Positions 56,820 through 64,000 of a stretch of 64,000 nucleotides of DNA are shown here, in pieces. The notes beneath the pieces are model-generated. The model did not search any database, was not told the DNA's origin, and saw nothing but the letters and a program-made list of their open reading frames with translations. The stretch is taken from the NCBI RefSeq assembly GCF_019670125.1, contig NZ_AP023033.1:248001-312000 (forward strand), read 5' to 3'. Numbering within the stretch: position 1 is the first letter of the stretch; each line of letters begins with the position of its first letter. Origin of the DNA: Agarivorans aestuarii (GTDB lineage: Bacteria; Pseudomonadota; Gammaproteobacteria; Enterobacterales; Celerinatantimonadaceae). Both the position numbers and the translations under genes were made by a program.

Positions 56820-58358
56820 ATGACTAAAGCGATTATTGCCGATAACAAACCCAAGAAGGTGAGTTTAACTAAGGGAGACCAATACTACTTTTGCAGCTGT
56901 GGTCGTTCTAAATCCCAACCCTTTTGTGATGGTAGCCATGCAGGTACCGGCCTTAGCCCCAAGGCTTTTACCGCAGAAGAAAGTGGTGATGCTTATTTAT
57001 GTGCGTGTAAATCCACCGCGAATAGCCCGTTTTGTGATGGTAGCCATAAACAGTTTAGCGCCGAGCAGATTGGCCAGGCGGCACCACAGCCCAAGGCCAA
57101 AGATGCCGCACCGCAGGCCAAGCCTACAACTGAAGAACCCACCGTTACCTTTATTCATCAACTGGCGCGTGAAGGTTTGTCTCAGCTTGGTCACCATGGG
57201 GCAATGACCTCAATGGGAGTGCCTAGGCATCTTCTGCCACATTGGGATGATATCCAAGTGATGGTGGCGCAAATGGCGAGAAAACCCTTGATGGAAGATC
57301 AGCCAGTGGCCACCGAATTGATTATTGGCCCAGAAGCTAAAAAACCGCTGCAACTGAAAATTCCTCTGTTTGTTTCTGATATGAGTTTTGGCGCTTTATC
57401 GGAAGAAGCGAAAACCGCATTAGCTAAAGGCGCTGAGCTGGTCGGAACAGGGATTTGTTCTGGTGAAGGCGGCATGTTGGCTGAAGAGCAGCAGCAAAAT
57501 TCCCGTTACTTTTATGAGTTAGCCAGCGCAAAATTTGGTTATCAAGAATCACTGCTTACTCAAGTTCAAGCTTTTCACTTTAAAGGAGGGCAAGGTGCAA
57601 AAACCGGTACCGGAGGGCATTTACCAGGCAATAAAAACCATGGCAAAATTTCTTTAGTTCGCGGCATAGCTGAAGGACAACCTGCAATCTCCCCGCCCAC
57701 CTTTGCCGATTTACACAGCAGCAAAGACTTTAAACACTTTGCCGATAGGGTGCGTGAAATAACTGGCGGCATTCCTATTGGCTTTAAGTTAAGTGCCAAC
57801 CATATCGAGCGAGATATTCAGTTTGCCTTAGATAGCAGCGCTGACTACATCATATTAGATGGGCGTGGTGGCGGTACTGGTGCGGCACCAGTAATATTTA
57901 GGGACCATATTAGTGTGCCTACCATTCCGGCCTTAGCCAGAGCGCGACGCTATCTTGATCAACAAGGTGCCAGTGGCAGCGTAAGTTTGATAATAACTGG
58001 CGGTTTACGCCTACCTATGGACTTTGTCAAAGCCATGGCTTTGGGGGCCGATGGCGTTGCGGTATCTAATAGTGCCTTGCAAGCCATAGGTTGCGTGGCA
58101 GCGCGGATCTGTAATACCAATAACTGCCCGGCAGGGATTGCGACCCAAAATGCCGATTTACGCCAGCGTTTAAATGTGGACAAGTCGGCCCAGCAACTGG
58201 CTAATTTCTTTGACGCTTCGGTAGCGCTAATGCAGGTTATGGCGCGAGCATGTGGGCATCATCATCTTAATCAATTCACTAAAGACGACTTGGCAACTTG
58301 GCATAGAGAAATGGCGCATTTAAGTGGCATTGCTTACGGAGGCTTTAGCGCAGTGTAG
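56820..58358 (+). CDS. Double-CDGSH / glutamate-synthase-like FMN protein (fusion)
   Basis: 512 residues. Two N-terminal CDGSH-type [2Fe-2S] motifs, both complete: CSCGRSKSQPFCDGSH at 25-40 and CACKSTANSPFCDGSH at 61-76. After a Pro/Ala/Lys linker (about 85-108) comes a glutamate-synthase central/FMN domain (LFVSDMSFGALSEEAKTAL, FKGGQGAKTGTGG, ILDGRGGGTGAAP). All three [3Fe-4S] cysteines of GltB-type enzymes are kept (Cys425, Cys431, Cys436 in C-x5-C-x4-C). The amidotransferase domain is absent. It looks like a self-contained redox enzyme with three iron-sulfur clusters and FMN; substrate unknown. Confidence 0.88.
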   Translation: MTKAIIADNKPKKVSLTKGDQYYFCSCGRSKSQPFCDGSHAGTGLSPKAFTAEESGDAYLCACKSTANSPFCDGSHKQFSAEQIGQAAPQPKAKDAAPQAKPTTEEPTVTFIHQLAREGLSQLGHHGAMTSMGVPRHLLPHWDDIQVMVAQMARKPLMEDQPVATELIIGPEAKKPLQLKIPLFVSDMSFGALSEEAKTALAKGAELVGTGICSGEGGMLAEEQQQNSRYFYELASAKFGYQESLLTQVQAFHFKGGQGAKTGTGGHLPGNKNHGKISLVRGIAEGQPAISPPTFADLHSSKDFKHFADRVREITGGIPIGFKLSANHIERDIQFALDSSADYIILDGRGGGTGAAPVIFRDHISVPTIPALARARRYLDQQGASGSVSLIITGGLRLPMDFVKAMALGADGVAVSNSALQAIGCVAARICNTNNCPAGIATQNADLRQRLNVDKSAQQLANFFDASVALMQVMARACGHHHLNQFTKDDLATWHREMAHLSGIAYGGFSAV

Positions 58359-58370
58359 TGTTGTTTTATT

Positions 58371-58405
58371 GGCTATTTAAGCAGCTATTTGTTGCTTAAG
58401 TAGCC
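58371..58405 (+). terminator. Hairpin after the CDGSH fusion gene
   Basis: GGCTATTTAAGCA pairs with TGCTTAAGTAGCC, a 13-bp stem with one G-T pair. The tail is not T-rich, so it is a weak terminator or an mRNA 3' stabiliser. Confidence 0.45.
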
Positions 58406-58473
58406 TTGAAATTAAGGGCTTTTTCTAGGCTTGCTGGAAAAGCCAGCAATTACCAGTTTTTTTATAAAATGTC

Positions 58474-58502
58474 TTTACAGGGCGGAGCGAAAACCCTAAT
58501 AT
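58474..58502 (+). promoter_or_regulatory. Sigma70 promoter of the tRNA cluster
   Basis: TTTACA, 17-bp spacer, TAATAT, then a GC-rich discriminator (ACGCCTCCGCC) as in stringently controlled stable-RNA promoters. It ends 19 bp before tRNA-Arg. Confidence 0.85.
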
Positions 58503-58521
58503 ACGCCTCCGCCAGCATTGA

Positions 58522-58598
58522 GCACCCGTAGCTCAGCTGGATAGAGCGTCGCCCTCCGGAGGCGAAGGTCACAGGTTCGACTCCTGTCGGGTGCGCCA
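58522..58598 (+). tRNA. argX: tRNA-Arg(CCG)
   Basis: 77 nt cloverleaf with acceptor GCACCCG/CGGGTGC, encoded CCA, anticodon loop CTCCGGA (CCG, reads CGG). First gene of the cluster, the argX position in E. coli. Confidence 0.96.
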
Positions 58599-58627
58599 TT
58601 GCTTCGGAAACGCTCGAAATACTCAGT

Positions 58628-58704
58628 GGTGGGTATAGCTCAGTTGGTAGAGCCCCGGATTGTGATTCCGGTTGTCGTGGGTTCAAATCCCATTACTCAC
58701 CCCA
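58628..58704 (+). tRNA. hisR: tRNA-His(GTG)
   Basis: 77 nt including the extra 5' G, anticodon GTG in the loop TTGTGAT, T-arm GGGTTCAAATCCC, encoded CCA. Acceptor GTGGGTA/TACTCAC has one G-T pair. Follows tRNA-Arg as hisR does in E. coli. Confidence 0.96.
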
Positions 58705-58778
58705 TTATTTAGATGCAACGAGTTTCGTTGTTATCGCAATAGTTTGGTTATTGCTAAGAGCTTGCTCTAAAATAACTA

Positions 58779-58956
58779 AGACGATAAACGCAGCTTGGTA
58801 GCGCATCGTCGCGAAGCTCATAAAGAGTGGGAGCAGAGGGTTTAGCCCGCTGAAGTATCAAGAAAATCGGTGATTAGCGCAGCTTGGTAGCGCATCGTCG
58901 CGAAGCTCATAAAGAGTGGGAGCAGAGGGTTTAGCTCTCTGAATTATCAAGAAAAT
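58779..58956 (+). repeat. Two tandem 5'-half copies of tRNA-Pro (89-bp period)
   Basis: The first 29 or so nucleotides of the tRNA-Pro gene (CGGTGATTAGCGCAGCTTGG and on to GCGCAT) recur at 58868, and in degraded form at 58779, each followed by the same 60-bp spacer ending AAGAAAAT. In both, the anticodon arm and 3' half are missing. They occupy the space between hisR and proM where E. coli has leuT. Confidence 0.85.
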
Positions 58957-59033
<77 letters not shown>

Positions 59034-59040
59034 CATTCTA

Positions 59041-59068
59041 AAAAGCCTGCTCATTGAGCAGGCTTTTT
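59041..59068 (+). terminator. Terminator of the tRNA cluster
   Basis: AAAGCCTGCTC-ATT-GAGCAGGCTTTTT hairpin with a T-run, 8 bp after tRNA-Pro. Confidence 0.9.
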
Positions 59069-59100
59069 GCTTTCTGCAGGTTGGCGTTAACCAAGAAAGC

Positions 59101-59142
59101 GGGAGTTTGCCTTTCGACCTTGGCTCATCACCGACCACATTT
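59101..59142 (+). repeat. Degraded 3' half of tRNA-Pro
   Basis: GGGAGTTT then, after a diverged stretch, CTCATCACCGACCACATT, an 18-bp exact copy of 59020-59037 covering the tRNA-Pro 3' acceptor strand, CCA and flank. It is followed by a second terminator. A still more degraded version may follow at about 59191-59240. Confidence 0.7.
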
Positions 59143-59144
59143 AG

Positions 59145-59178
59145 AAAGCCCCGTCAGTAATGACGGGGCTTTTTTTTA
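59145..59178 (+). terminator. Second terminator after the tRNA-Pro remnant
   Basis: AAGCCCCGTCA-GTAA-TGACGGGGCTT stem with eight or more T residues. Confidence 0.9.
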
Positions 59179-59251
59179 CTTGGTAGTTAAGAACTCGGAG
59201 TTCGCCTTTTAACTTTGGCTTTAGTTCATCATCACCTAACTATCGAAAACG

Positions 59252-59599
59252 TTATTTCCCGTAGGCATCTGCAGTGACTAATACACAGCGTTTAGCGTAG
59301 CCAAATCCCCATTGGGTAACGTCACCAATACTAAGATCGCTTAGCATTAGGGTGGAGTCTTGAGATTGCTTTGCTTGCTCTAAAGCGAGCGCAGTTGATG
59401 GGCTTTGCTTTAATGGAAATAGATATAAAGCATAAGTTTGGCAGTGTTCGCCACTTGCGGGGCCAATATATTTTAAACTGCTAGCATCCCCTTGATAGAA
59501 GCTGCGCTCGGCATAGGACCCATGGTCCCCAGTAGAGCAAGCAGTGAGTAAAACCATGCTTAAAATGATTACGCTATTGTTGAATAATGAATGCCGCAA
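59252..59599 (-). CDS. Small lipoprotein
   Basis: 115 residues from the TTG at 59599, which has AAGGA six bases upstream; the TTG at 59605 touches that site. A type II signal MRHSLFNNSVIILSMVLLTA precedes the lipobox Cys21 (LTAC), followed by STGDHGSYAERSF. The mature domain includes YIGPASGEHCQTYALYLFPL and WGFGYAKRCVLVTADAYGK, with two Cys likely paired. The pattern recalls TRL-like lipoproteins; function unknown. Confidence 0.7.
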   Translation of the reverse strand: MRHSLFNNSVIILSMVLLTACSTGDHGSYAERSFYQGDASSLKYIGPASGEHCQTYALYLFPLKQSPSTALALEQAKQSQDSTLMLSDLSIGDVTQWGFGYAKRCVLVTADAYGK

Positions 59600-59797
59600 A
59601 GCCAATCCTTGTTGTTGAAGCTAAGCCAAGTATAAACCTTAGTGATAGTCATATGATACATCGCCAGCTTCTCTGGCAAGTAGAGAGAGTTTTGACTAAT
59701 TAATTGTTGAGTACTTAGGCAATAATTGACAGAAAGGCTATTGTCACTTGCTGATATTTTGTACACTAAGCAGTAAATGAGTACAGCTTGAGCAACA

Positions 59798-60664
59798 ATG
59801 AAACATCTATTTCTCGTTGTTTTTACCAGTCTATCGCTCTGTTCGATATCTATTGCCGCTGAGCTAAGCCCCCAGCTGGTGCGCCATATTGCGCCGCAAG
59901 GCGAAAAAGACTTACGAAATCTCTATTTTATCGATTTACTCGACTTGGTCTTATCTAAAACTGAGCAGGAGCTTGGGCCGTTTCGTCTTGAGAGTAATAA
60001 AGCCAAAATGAGCCAAAATCGCTCCTTGCTGCAGCTGCAAAATAACGACGGTATTGATGTGGTGTGGACAATGAGCACCGCAGAGCGAGAAGAGGCCTTA
60101 TTGCCCATACGGATCCCACTGTTAAAAGGGCTGCTTGGACAGCGCTTATTGATGATTCGCCAACAAGATATTGGTCGTTTTGCCAAGGTGGAATCTCTTC
60201 AAGACTTACAGGCCTTTAGTGCAGGCCAAGGCAGCGGCTGGCCAGACAACAAAATACTGCGTGCTAACAATATTGGTGTAATTGAAGGCATGAATTACGA
60301 AGGTTTGTTTGGCATGTTACAACGTCAGCGCTTTGATTATTTCCCGCGTGGAATTAACGAGATCTTTGATGAGTTAGAGCAGCATAAAAGTGAAAACTTT
60401 GTGGCCGAGCCGCACTTAGTAATTAGTTATCGTGCGCCTATCTATTATTTTGTAAGCAAGCAAAACCGCGAGTTAGCAGCGCGTATTGAACAAGGTTTAT
60501 GGATCGCCTTTAGCGATGGCAGCTTTGATGCACTGTTTTCTCGCTATCAATACGACAATCTAGTTAACGAGCTAAGATCTCGCACGGTGATTAAACTAAA
60601 TAACCCCTATTTACACGCTAGCACCCCTAGCGAACAAAGCCCGCTTTGGCTTAAGTTTAACTAG
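59798..60664 (+). CDS. Periplasmic substrate-binding-like protein, paralogue 1
   Basis: 288 residues: signal peptide MKHLFLVVFTSLSLCSISIA, then a PBP type 2-like domain. IDVVWTMSTAEREEALLPIR, GLFGMLQRQRFDYFPRGINE and APIYYFVSKQNRELAARIEQ recall solute-binding (SBP_bac_3) proteins. There are no permease genes nearby, so it may be a sensor-type or orphan binding protein. A close paralogue follows 148 bp downstream. Confidence 0.72.
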   Translation: MKHLFLVVFTSLSLCSISIAAELSPQLVRHIAPQGEKDLRNLYFIDLLDLVLSKTEQELGPFRLESNKAKMSQNRSLLQLQNNDGIDVVWTMSTAEREEALLPIRIPLLKGLLGQRLLMIRQQDIGRFAKVESLQDLQAFSAGQGSGWPDNKILRANNIGVIEGMNYEGLFGMLQRQRFDYFPRGINEIFDELEQHKSENFVAEPHLVISYRAPIYYFVSKQNRELAARIEQGLWIAFSDGSFDALFSRYQYDNLVNELRSRTVIKLNNPYLHASTPSEQSPLWLKFN

Positions 60665-60812
60665 CCCACTTGTTATCCCGTTTATTGTTCAATCGCGCTT
60701 AGCATCAGCTGGGTGTTGGAAGTTTTACATGCTTTGATATTTTATTGATCTAGTCATTTGTTATTAAGTAAATCCATTACATACAATTAACTTGATAAGT
60801 TAATTGTGAACA

Positions 60813-61694
60813 ATGCCAATGCCGCGTCGCTGTTTAATGCTGTTAGTGATTTTTACCATCGTTACTGGGGCCAATGCGGCGAACCTAGTGGTGAGACACG
60901 TTCAGCCAGAAAGCGACAAAGATCAGCGACATCAATACTTTATTGAGCTGTTAGAGTTAGCCTTAAGCAAAACAGAAGCGAGCCACGGTTCTTATACCAC
61001 TCAAACTTGCGCTGTTAGGATGATGCAAGACCGAGCCTTACAGCAAGTTCAGCGCAAGCGTTGTATCGATATTGTTTGGACAATGACCAGCCTTGAGCGT
61101 GAGTCAAAACTGCTGGCTGTACGGATTCCTTTATTGAAGGGCTTATTAGGCCAGCGGGTATTGATGATCCGCCGAGAAGACCTACGTCGATTTAAGGACA
61201 TTCAACAGCTTAGTGAATTGGGCCAGATGCGCGCTGGGCAAGGTATGGGCTGGCCAGATATTGAGATTCTAGAATACAACCGCTTGCCAGTGATTGAAGG
61301 TAAAACCTATGAAGGTTTGTTTGGCATGTTAAAGCGCGGCCGTTTTGATTATTTCCCTCGAGGTATTAGCGAAATAGGCGCGGAATTAAAACAGCATAAG
61401 CGGGATGATTTTGTTGCAGAGCCAAGAATATTACTCAGTTATCCCGCACCCATTTATTACTTTGTAAACCCAGAAAACACCGCCTTAGCAGAGCGTTTAG
61501 AGCAAGGTTTAAGGTTAGCCATTGATGATGGCAGTTTCGACGCACTATTTAAAAAGTTTAATTACCACAAATTGGCAGATTTAATGGAAAATCGCTTGGT
61601 GTTTAAACTACGCAACCCGTCTTTACATCCAAAGACGCCGATCGATGAAGATAAACTTTGGGTGCTCCCTAACCTTGTTAAAAACTTGCGGTAA
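60813..61694 (+). CDS. Periplasmic substrate-binding-like protein, paralogue 2
   Basis: 293 residues, sharing with the upstream gene IPLLKGLLGQR, EGLFGMLKRGRFDYFPRGIS, the FVAEP segment, APIYYFV and DGSFDALF. The signal peptide MPRRCLMLLVIFTIVTGANA starts at 60819 if the second ATG is used. Two extra Cys (ACAV-type and KRCIDIVW) are absent from paralogue 1. A tandem duplication that has since diverged. No ABC partner is seen. Confidence 0.72.
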   Translation: MPMPRRCLMLLVIFTIVTGANAANLVVRHVQPESDKDQRHQYFIELLELALSKTEASHGSYTTQTCAVRMMQDRALQQVQRKRCIDIVWTMTSLERESKLLAVRIPLLKGLLGQRVLMIRREDLRRFKDIQQLSELGQMRAGQGMGWPDIEILEYNRLPVIEGKTYEGLFGMLKRGRFDYFPRGISEIGAELKQHKRDDFVAEPRILLSYPAPIYYFVNPENTALAERLEQGLRLAIDDGSFDALFKKFNYHKLADLMENRLVFKLRNPSLHPKTPIDEDKLWVLPNLVKNLR

Positions 61695-61953
61695 GCGCAT
61701 GTATTTAGCTGTTTAGTTAATTCAAACAGCAATATTGGTTGTGAAAACATTGTCATTTCGCCTAGTATGAAAGGTGACGAGGTTCACTTTTTTGTTGTTA
61801 AGGCTATTACGTTTTTTGCGTCTTATGTTGAACTGTGGACTGCATCAAAAATCTTCCGTTAAGCTAGGCTAGTATCGCCTTATTTAGCGGGTTGCAGAGG
61901 TTTTCCACCTTTTTGTTACTCTCATTGTATTGAATTAGTTTTAGGAGTTTTTC

Positions 61954-62985
61954 ATGCCTTTCGCACAGCAAGATAAAAAATTGCAAACGTTTACCCTTAG
62001 GAATGCTAAGGGGAGTGAGGCCACCGTATTAGCATGGGGAGCCACCCTAGCTAGTTTAAAAATAAAACTTAGTAGCGGTGAGTTACGTGAAGTGGTTCTG
62101 GGTTGTGACAGCTTTGAAGATTACCTAAAACAAGACGCTTACTTAGGCGCTACAGTGGGGCGCTATGCTAACCGCATCAAGCAAGCGCGCTTTGAGTACC
62201 AAGGGCAAGTTTATGCCTTAAGTGCCAATCAAGATGAGCACCAATTACATGGCGCCAATGATTTTAGCCACCGCGATTGGCTAGGCGAGCAGCTGGCAGA
62301 CAACAAAGTTCGTTTTACTATTAGCTCAGCCGATGGAGAGTGTGGATTTCCTGGTAATATGCAAGTGCAGCTTGATTACACCTTAGATGAAGATAATCAG
62401 TTAGTACTGGATTACTCAGCTACTGTAGATAAAGCCTGTCCGGTAAATCTCACCGACCATAGTTATTTTAATTTGAATGCCGCTAGCTCAACGGTATTAC
62501 AGCACCACTTATACATTGCAGCAGATCATTACTTACCAGTAGCAGCAGATGGTATTCCGATTGATGGCTTAAAACCTGTAGAAGGAACTGGTTTTGATTT
62601 TAGGCAAGCCAAGCGGATTGCTAAAGATCTTAAGAAAGATCCCGATCAGCAGCTAGTGGGCGGATACGATCATAGTTACTTGCTGCAAGAGCAGGTAGTG
62701 AGTGATGGCAAGCCAGTAGCCCGTATTATTGCCGATGACGCGTCGTTAGCAATGGAAGTGTATACCAATAAACCTGCGATCCAGCTTTATACTGGTAACT
62801 TCCTAACCGGTAATCCGGGGCACAATGGCGAAGTGTATCAAGCTCATAGTGGCGTTGCTTTAGAAACCCAATTCTTGCCAGACTCTCCCAACCGCCCAGA
62901 TTGGCCACACCAAAGCTGTTGGTTAAAGCCAGGCGAACGTTATCAATATCAAACCTGTTATCGCCTGTATCAACCCACGGCATAA
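61954..62985 (+). CDS. galM: Aldose 1-epimerase (galactose mutarotase)
   Basis: 343 residues. Interconverts alpha and beta anomers of galactose and glucose. TVGRYANRIKQARF, the catalytic His in NLTDHSYFNL and the Glu in ALETQFLPDSPN are present, in the order of E. coli GalM. GGAG precedes the ATG. It stands alone, without galK or galT. Confidence 0.94.
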   Translation: MPFAQQDKKLQTFTLRNAKGSEATVLAWGATLASLKIKLSSGELREVVLGCDSFEDYLKQDAYLGATVGRYANRIKQARFEYQGQVYALSANQDEHQLHGANDFSHRDWLGEQLADNKVRFTISSADGECGFPGNMQVQLDYTLDEDNQLVLDYSATVDKACPVNLTDHSYFNLNAASSTVLQHHLYIAADHYLPVAADGIPIDGLKPVEGTGFDFRQAKRIAKDLKKDPDQQLVGGYDHSYLLQEQVVSDGKPVARIIADDASLAMEVYTNKPAIQLYTGNFLTGNPGHNGEVYQAHSGVALETQFLPDSPNRPDWPHQSCWLKPGERYQYQTCYRLYQPTA

Positions 62986-63082
62986 ATTTTCCAATATTGA
63001 AGTTTTTGTAGGCAGCGTACCGATTTTCACATACATCGTGTATGCTGCTTGCACCATACTCCAAATCTAGGGATGTTTATTT

Positions 63083-63628
63083 ATGAAGAAATGGTTGGCA
63101 CTGTGCGTTGGTGTGCTTGTATTAAGTTTTCAAGCCGTCGCAGACGATTATCAAGCTACGATTCAGCAGTTCAAGAAATCTGATCGAACTACCCCATTTT
63201 TTAACAATGCTTATGGCTATGCGGTGTTTCCTACCATTGGTAAGGGTGGCATTGGCATTGGTGGCGCTTATGGTGAGGGTAAAGTCTACCGAGGCGGAGC
63301 AACAACAGGCAGTGTGAATATGGGCCAAGTTACCCTTGGTTTCCAGCTTGGTGGCCAAGCGTTTAGCCAAATCATTTTCCTTCAAGATAAACGCGCTTAT
63401 GATGAGTTTACTGGCGGTAGTTTCGAGTTTGGCGCTCAAGCTAGCGCAGTGGCACTAACCGTTGGTGCATCTGCTCAAGCTGGTACATCTGGCGCCGGAG
63501 CAGCAGCAGGCGAAACCCAATCTAAAGCCCACTATGTAAGCGGCTATGCGGTATTCACCTTAGCTAAAGGTGGTTTAATGTATGAAGCCAGTATTGGCGG
63601 ACAGAAGTTTAACTTTACTGCCGAATAA
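63083..63628 (+). CDS. SYLF (YSC84-like) domain lipid-binding protein
   Basis: 181 residues with signal peptide MKKWLALCVGVLVLSFQAVA and a SYLF domain: NNAYGYAVFPTIGKGGIGIG, GAYGEGKVYRGG, VTLGFQLGGQAFSQIIFL and YVSGYAVFTLAKGGLMYEAS. SYLF domains bind phosphoinositides or membranes in eukaryotes; the bacterial role, presumably periplasmic, is not known. Own terminator. Confidence 0.88.
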   Translation: MKKWLALCVGVLVLSFQAVADDYQATIQQFKKSDRTTPFFNNAYGYAVFPTIGKGGIGIGGAYGEGKVYRGGATTGSVNMGQVTLGFQLGGQAFSQIIFLQDKRAYDEFTGGSFEFGAQASAVALTVGASAQAGTSGAGAAAGETQSKAHYVSGYAVFTLAKGGLMYEASIGGQKFNFTAE

Positions 63629-63648
63629 ACATATAGCTATAGTTATCC

Positions 63649-63676
63649 AAAAACGGACCTACTAGGTCCGTTTTTT
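63649..63676. terminator. Terminator between the SYLF gene and the amidohydrolase gene
   Basis: AAAAACGGACCT-ACT-AGGTCCGTTTTTT, usable from both sides. Confidence 0.88.
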
Positions 63677-63723
63677 GTAAGCTATTAAGCACCTTCTAGC
63701 CGATTACTTGTCGTTTACTCAGC

Positions 63724-64000
63724 CTAAAAGGAACAGCGTTTAATTAGCTTAGCTGGTTGACGCTGAATCAGTATTTCGCCATTTCGTACCGATAACAATA
63801 CTTCGCCTTGGCGTTGAATCACCGATAAATCGTCTTCTCCTTCTAGCAAAATAAAGTTTGCAGGTTTGCCTACCTCAATACCGTATTCAGCTTCTACTTG
63901 TAAGGTTTTAGCGCCATTGTCGGTAATAAGATCTAAGGCTTTAGATAGCTCTTTATAGCCCATCATGTGGCAGATGTGTAAGCCAGCGTCTAATACTCGT
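63724..64000 (-). CDS. codA: Cytosine deaminase-like amidohydrolase, C-terminal part
   Basis: The frame stays open past the window edge; the ATG at 63966 is internal. The visible 92 codons (LDAGLHICHMMGYKELSKAL, then DLITDNGAKTLQVEAEYGIE and KPANFILLEGED) line up with the C-terminus of E. coli CodA, which deaminates cytosine to uracil. The catalytic residues lie outside the window, so the substrate is inferred and a related amidohydrolase is possible. Confidence 0.72.
   Translation of the reverse strand, partial: RVLDAGLHICHMMGYKELSKALDLITDNGAKTLQVEAEYGIEVGKPANFILLEGEDDLSVIQRQGEVLLSVRNGEILIQRQPAKLIKRCSF

Noticed and set aside
58779-58956. Possible CRISPR-like array from the 89-bp repeats
   Set aside because: Only two or three units, repeat includes its spacer, and it is plainly derived from the 5' half of tRNA-Pro.

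Overview
The window reads as chromosomal DNA of a free-living, probably marine gammaproteobacterium. Full-length proteins match the Enterobacteria/Vibrio/Alteromonadales type (GlpR, GlpK, RecG, PntA/PntB, ArgA, GrxA, YaiL/DUF2058, SpeB, Puu and Pot proteins), and the tRNA cluster follows the E. coli argX-hisR-proM order. An Alteromonadales genus such as Agarivorans is my best guess; it is an inference from gene content, not a database result. I see no phage, plasmid, insertion sequence with a transposase, or CRISPR array. The first and last genes run off the window.

Layout. 1-7.8 kb: end of an MBL-fold hydrolase, glpR/glpK with a GlpR operator, a LysR regulator, recG, a secreted proline-rich protein and yaiL. 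7.8-9.2 kb: gene-free repeat block made of a 499-bp tandem duplication, a 7-bp microsatellite and an inverted unit; its hairpin stems differ between units yet stay self-complementary. 9.3-12.3 kb: pntAB with a PdhR/LldR-like operator upstream. 12.7-24.9 kb: small secreted and membrane proteins, an unlisted 41-aa ORF with its own terminator, hsp20, a LysR/MFS pair, a lone condensation-domain protein, grxA, a DUF4250 protein, two outer-membrane proteins, a TA-flanked MITE-like element, argA, a TetR regulator and an HDOD protein. 24.9-30.7 kb: a tripartite RND efflux operon.

30.8-54 kb is dominated by polyamine metabolism. speB makes putrescine. A long minus-strand operon carries puuA-like, spuC, potFGHI and puuR. 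A divergent plus-strand unit carries a second puuA-like gene and puuB. A puuC-like aldehyde dehydrogenase lies about 17 kb away, divergent from a class I amidotransferase. Together these cover putrescine synthesis, uptake, gamma-glutamylation, oxidation and transamination. No canonical PuuD is present. An AraC/outer-membrane protein/M19-like dipeptidase group and a second RND pair sit between them.

54-64 kb: MATE exporter, second MITE-like copy, GNAT and DUF3291 proteins, a double-CDGSH/glutamate-synthase fusion, tRNA-Arg(CCG), tRNA-His(GTG) and tRNA-Pro(TGG) behind a consensus sigma70 promoter, with fragments of tRNA-Pro on both sides of the intact gene. Then come a lipoprotein, two tandem paralogous periplasmic binding-like proteins, galM, a SYLF protein and the end of a cytosine-deaminase-like gene.

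The least explained parts are the repeat block at 7.8-9.2 kb and the two MITE-like copies, which share an architecture of conserved cores inside stems of variable but self-complementary sequence.
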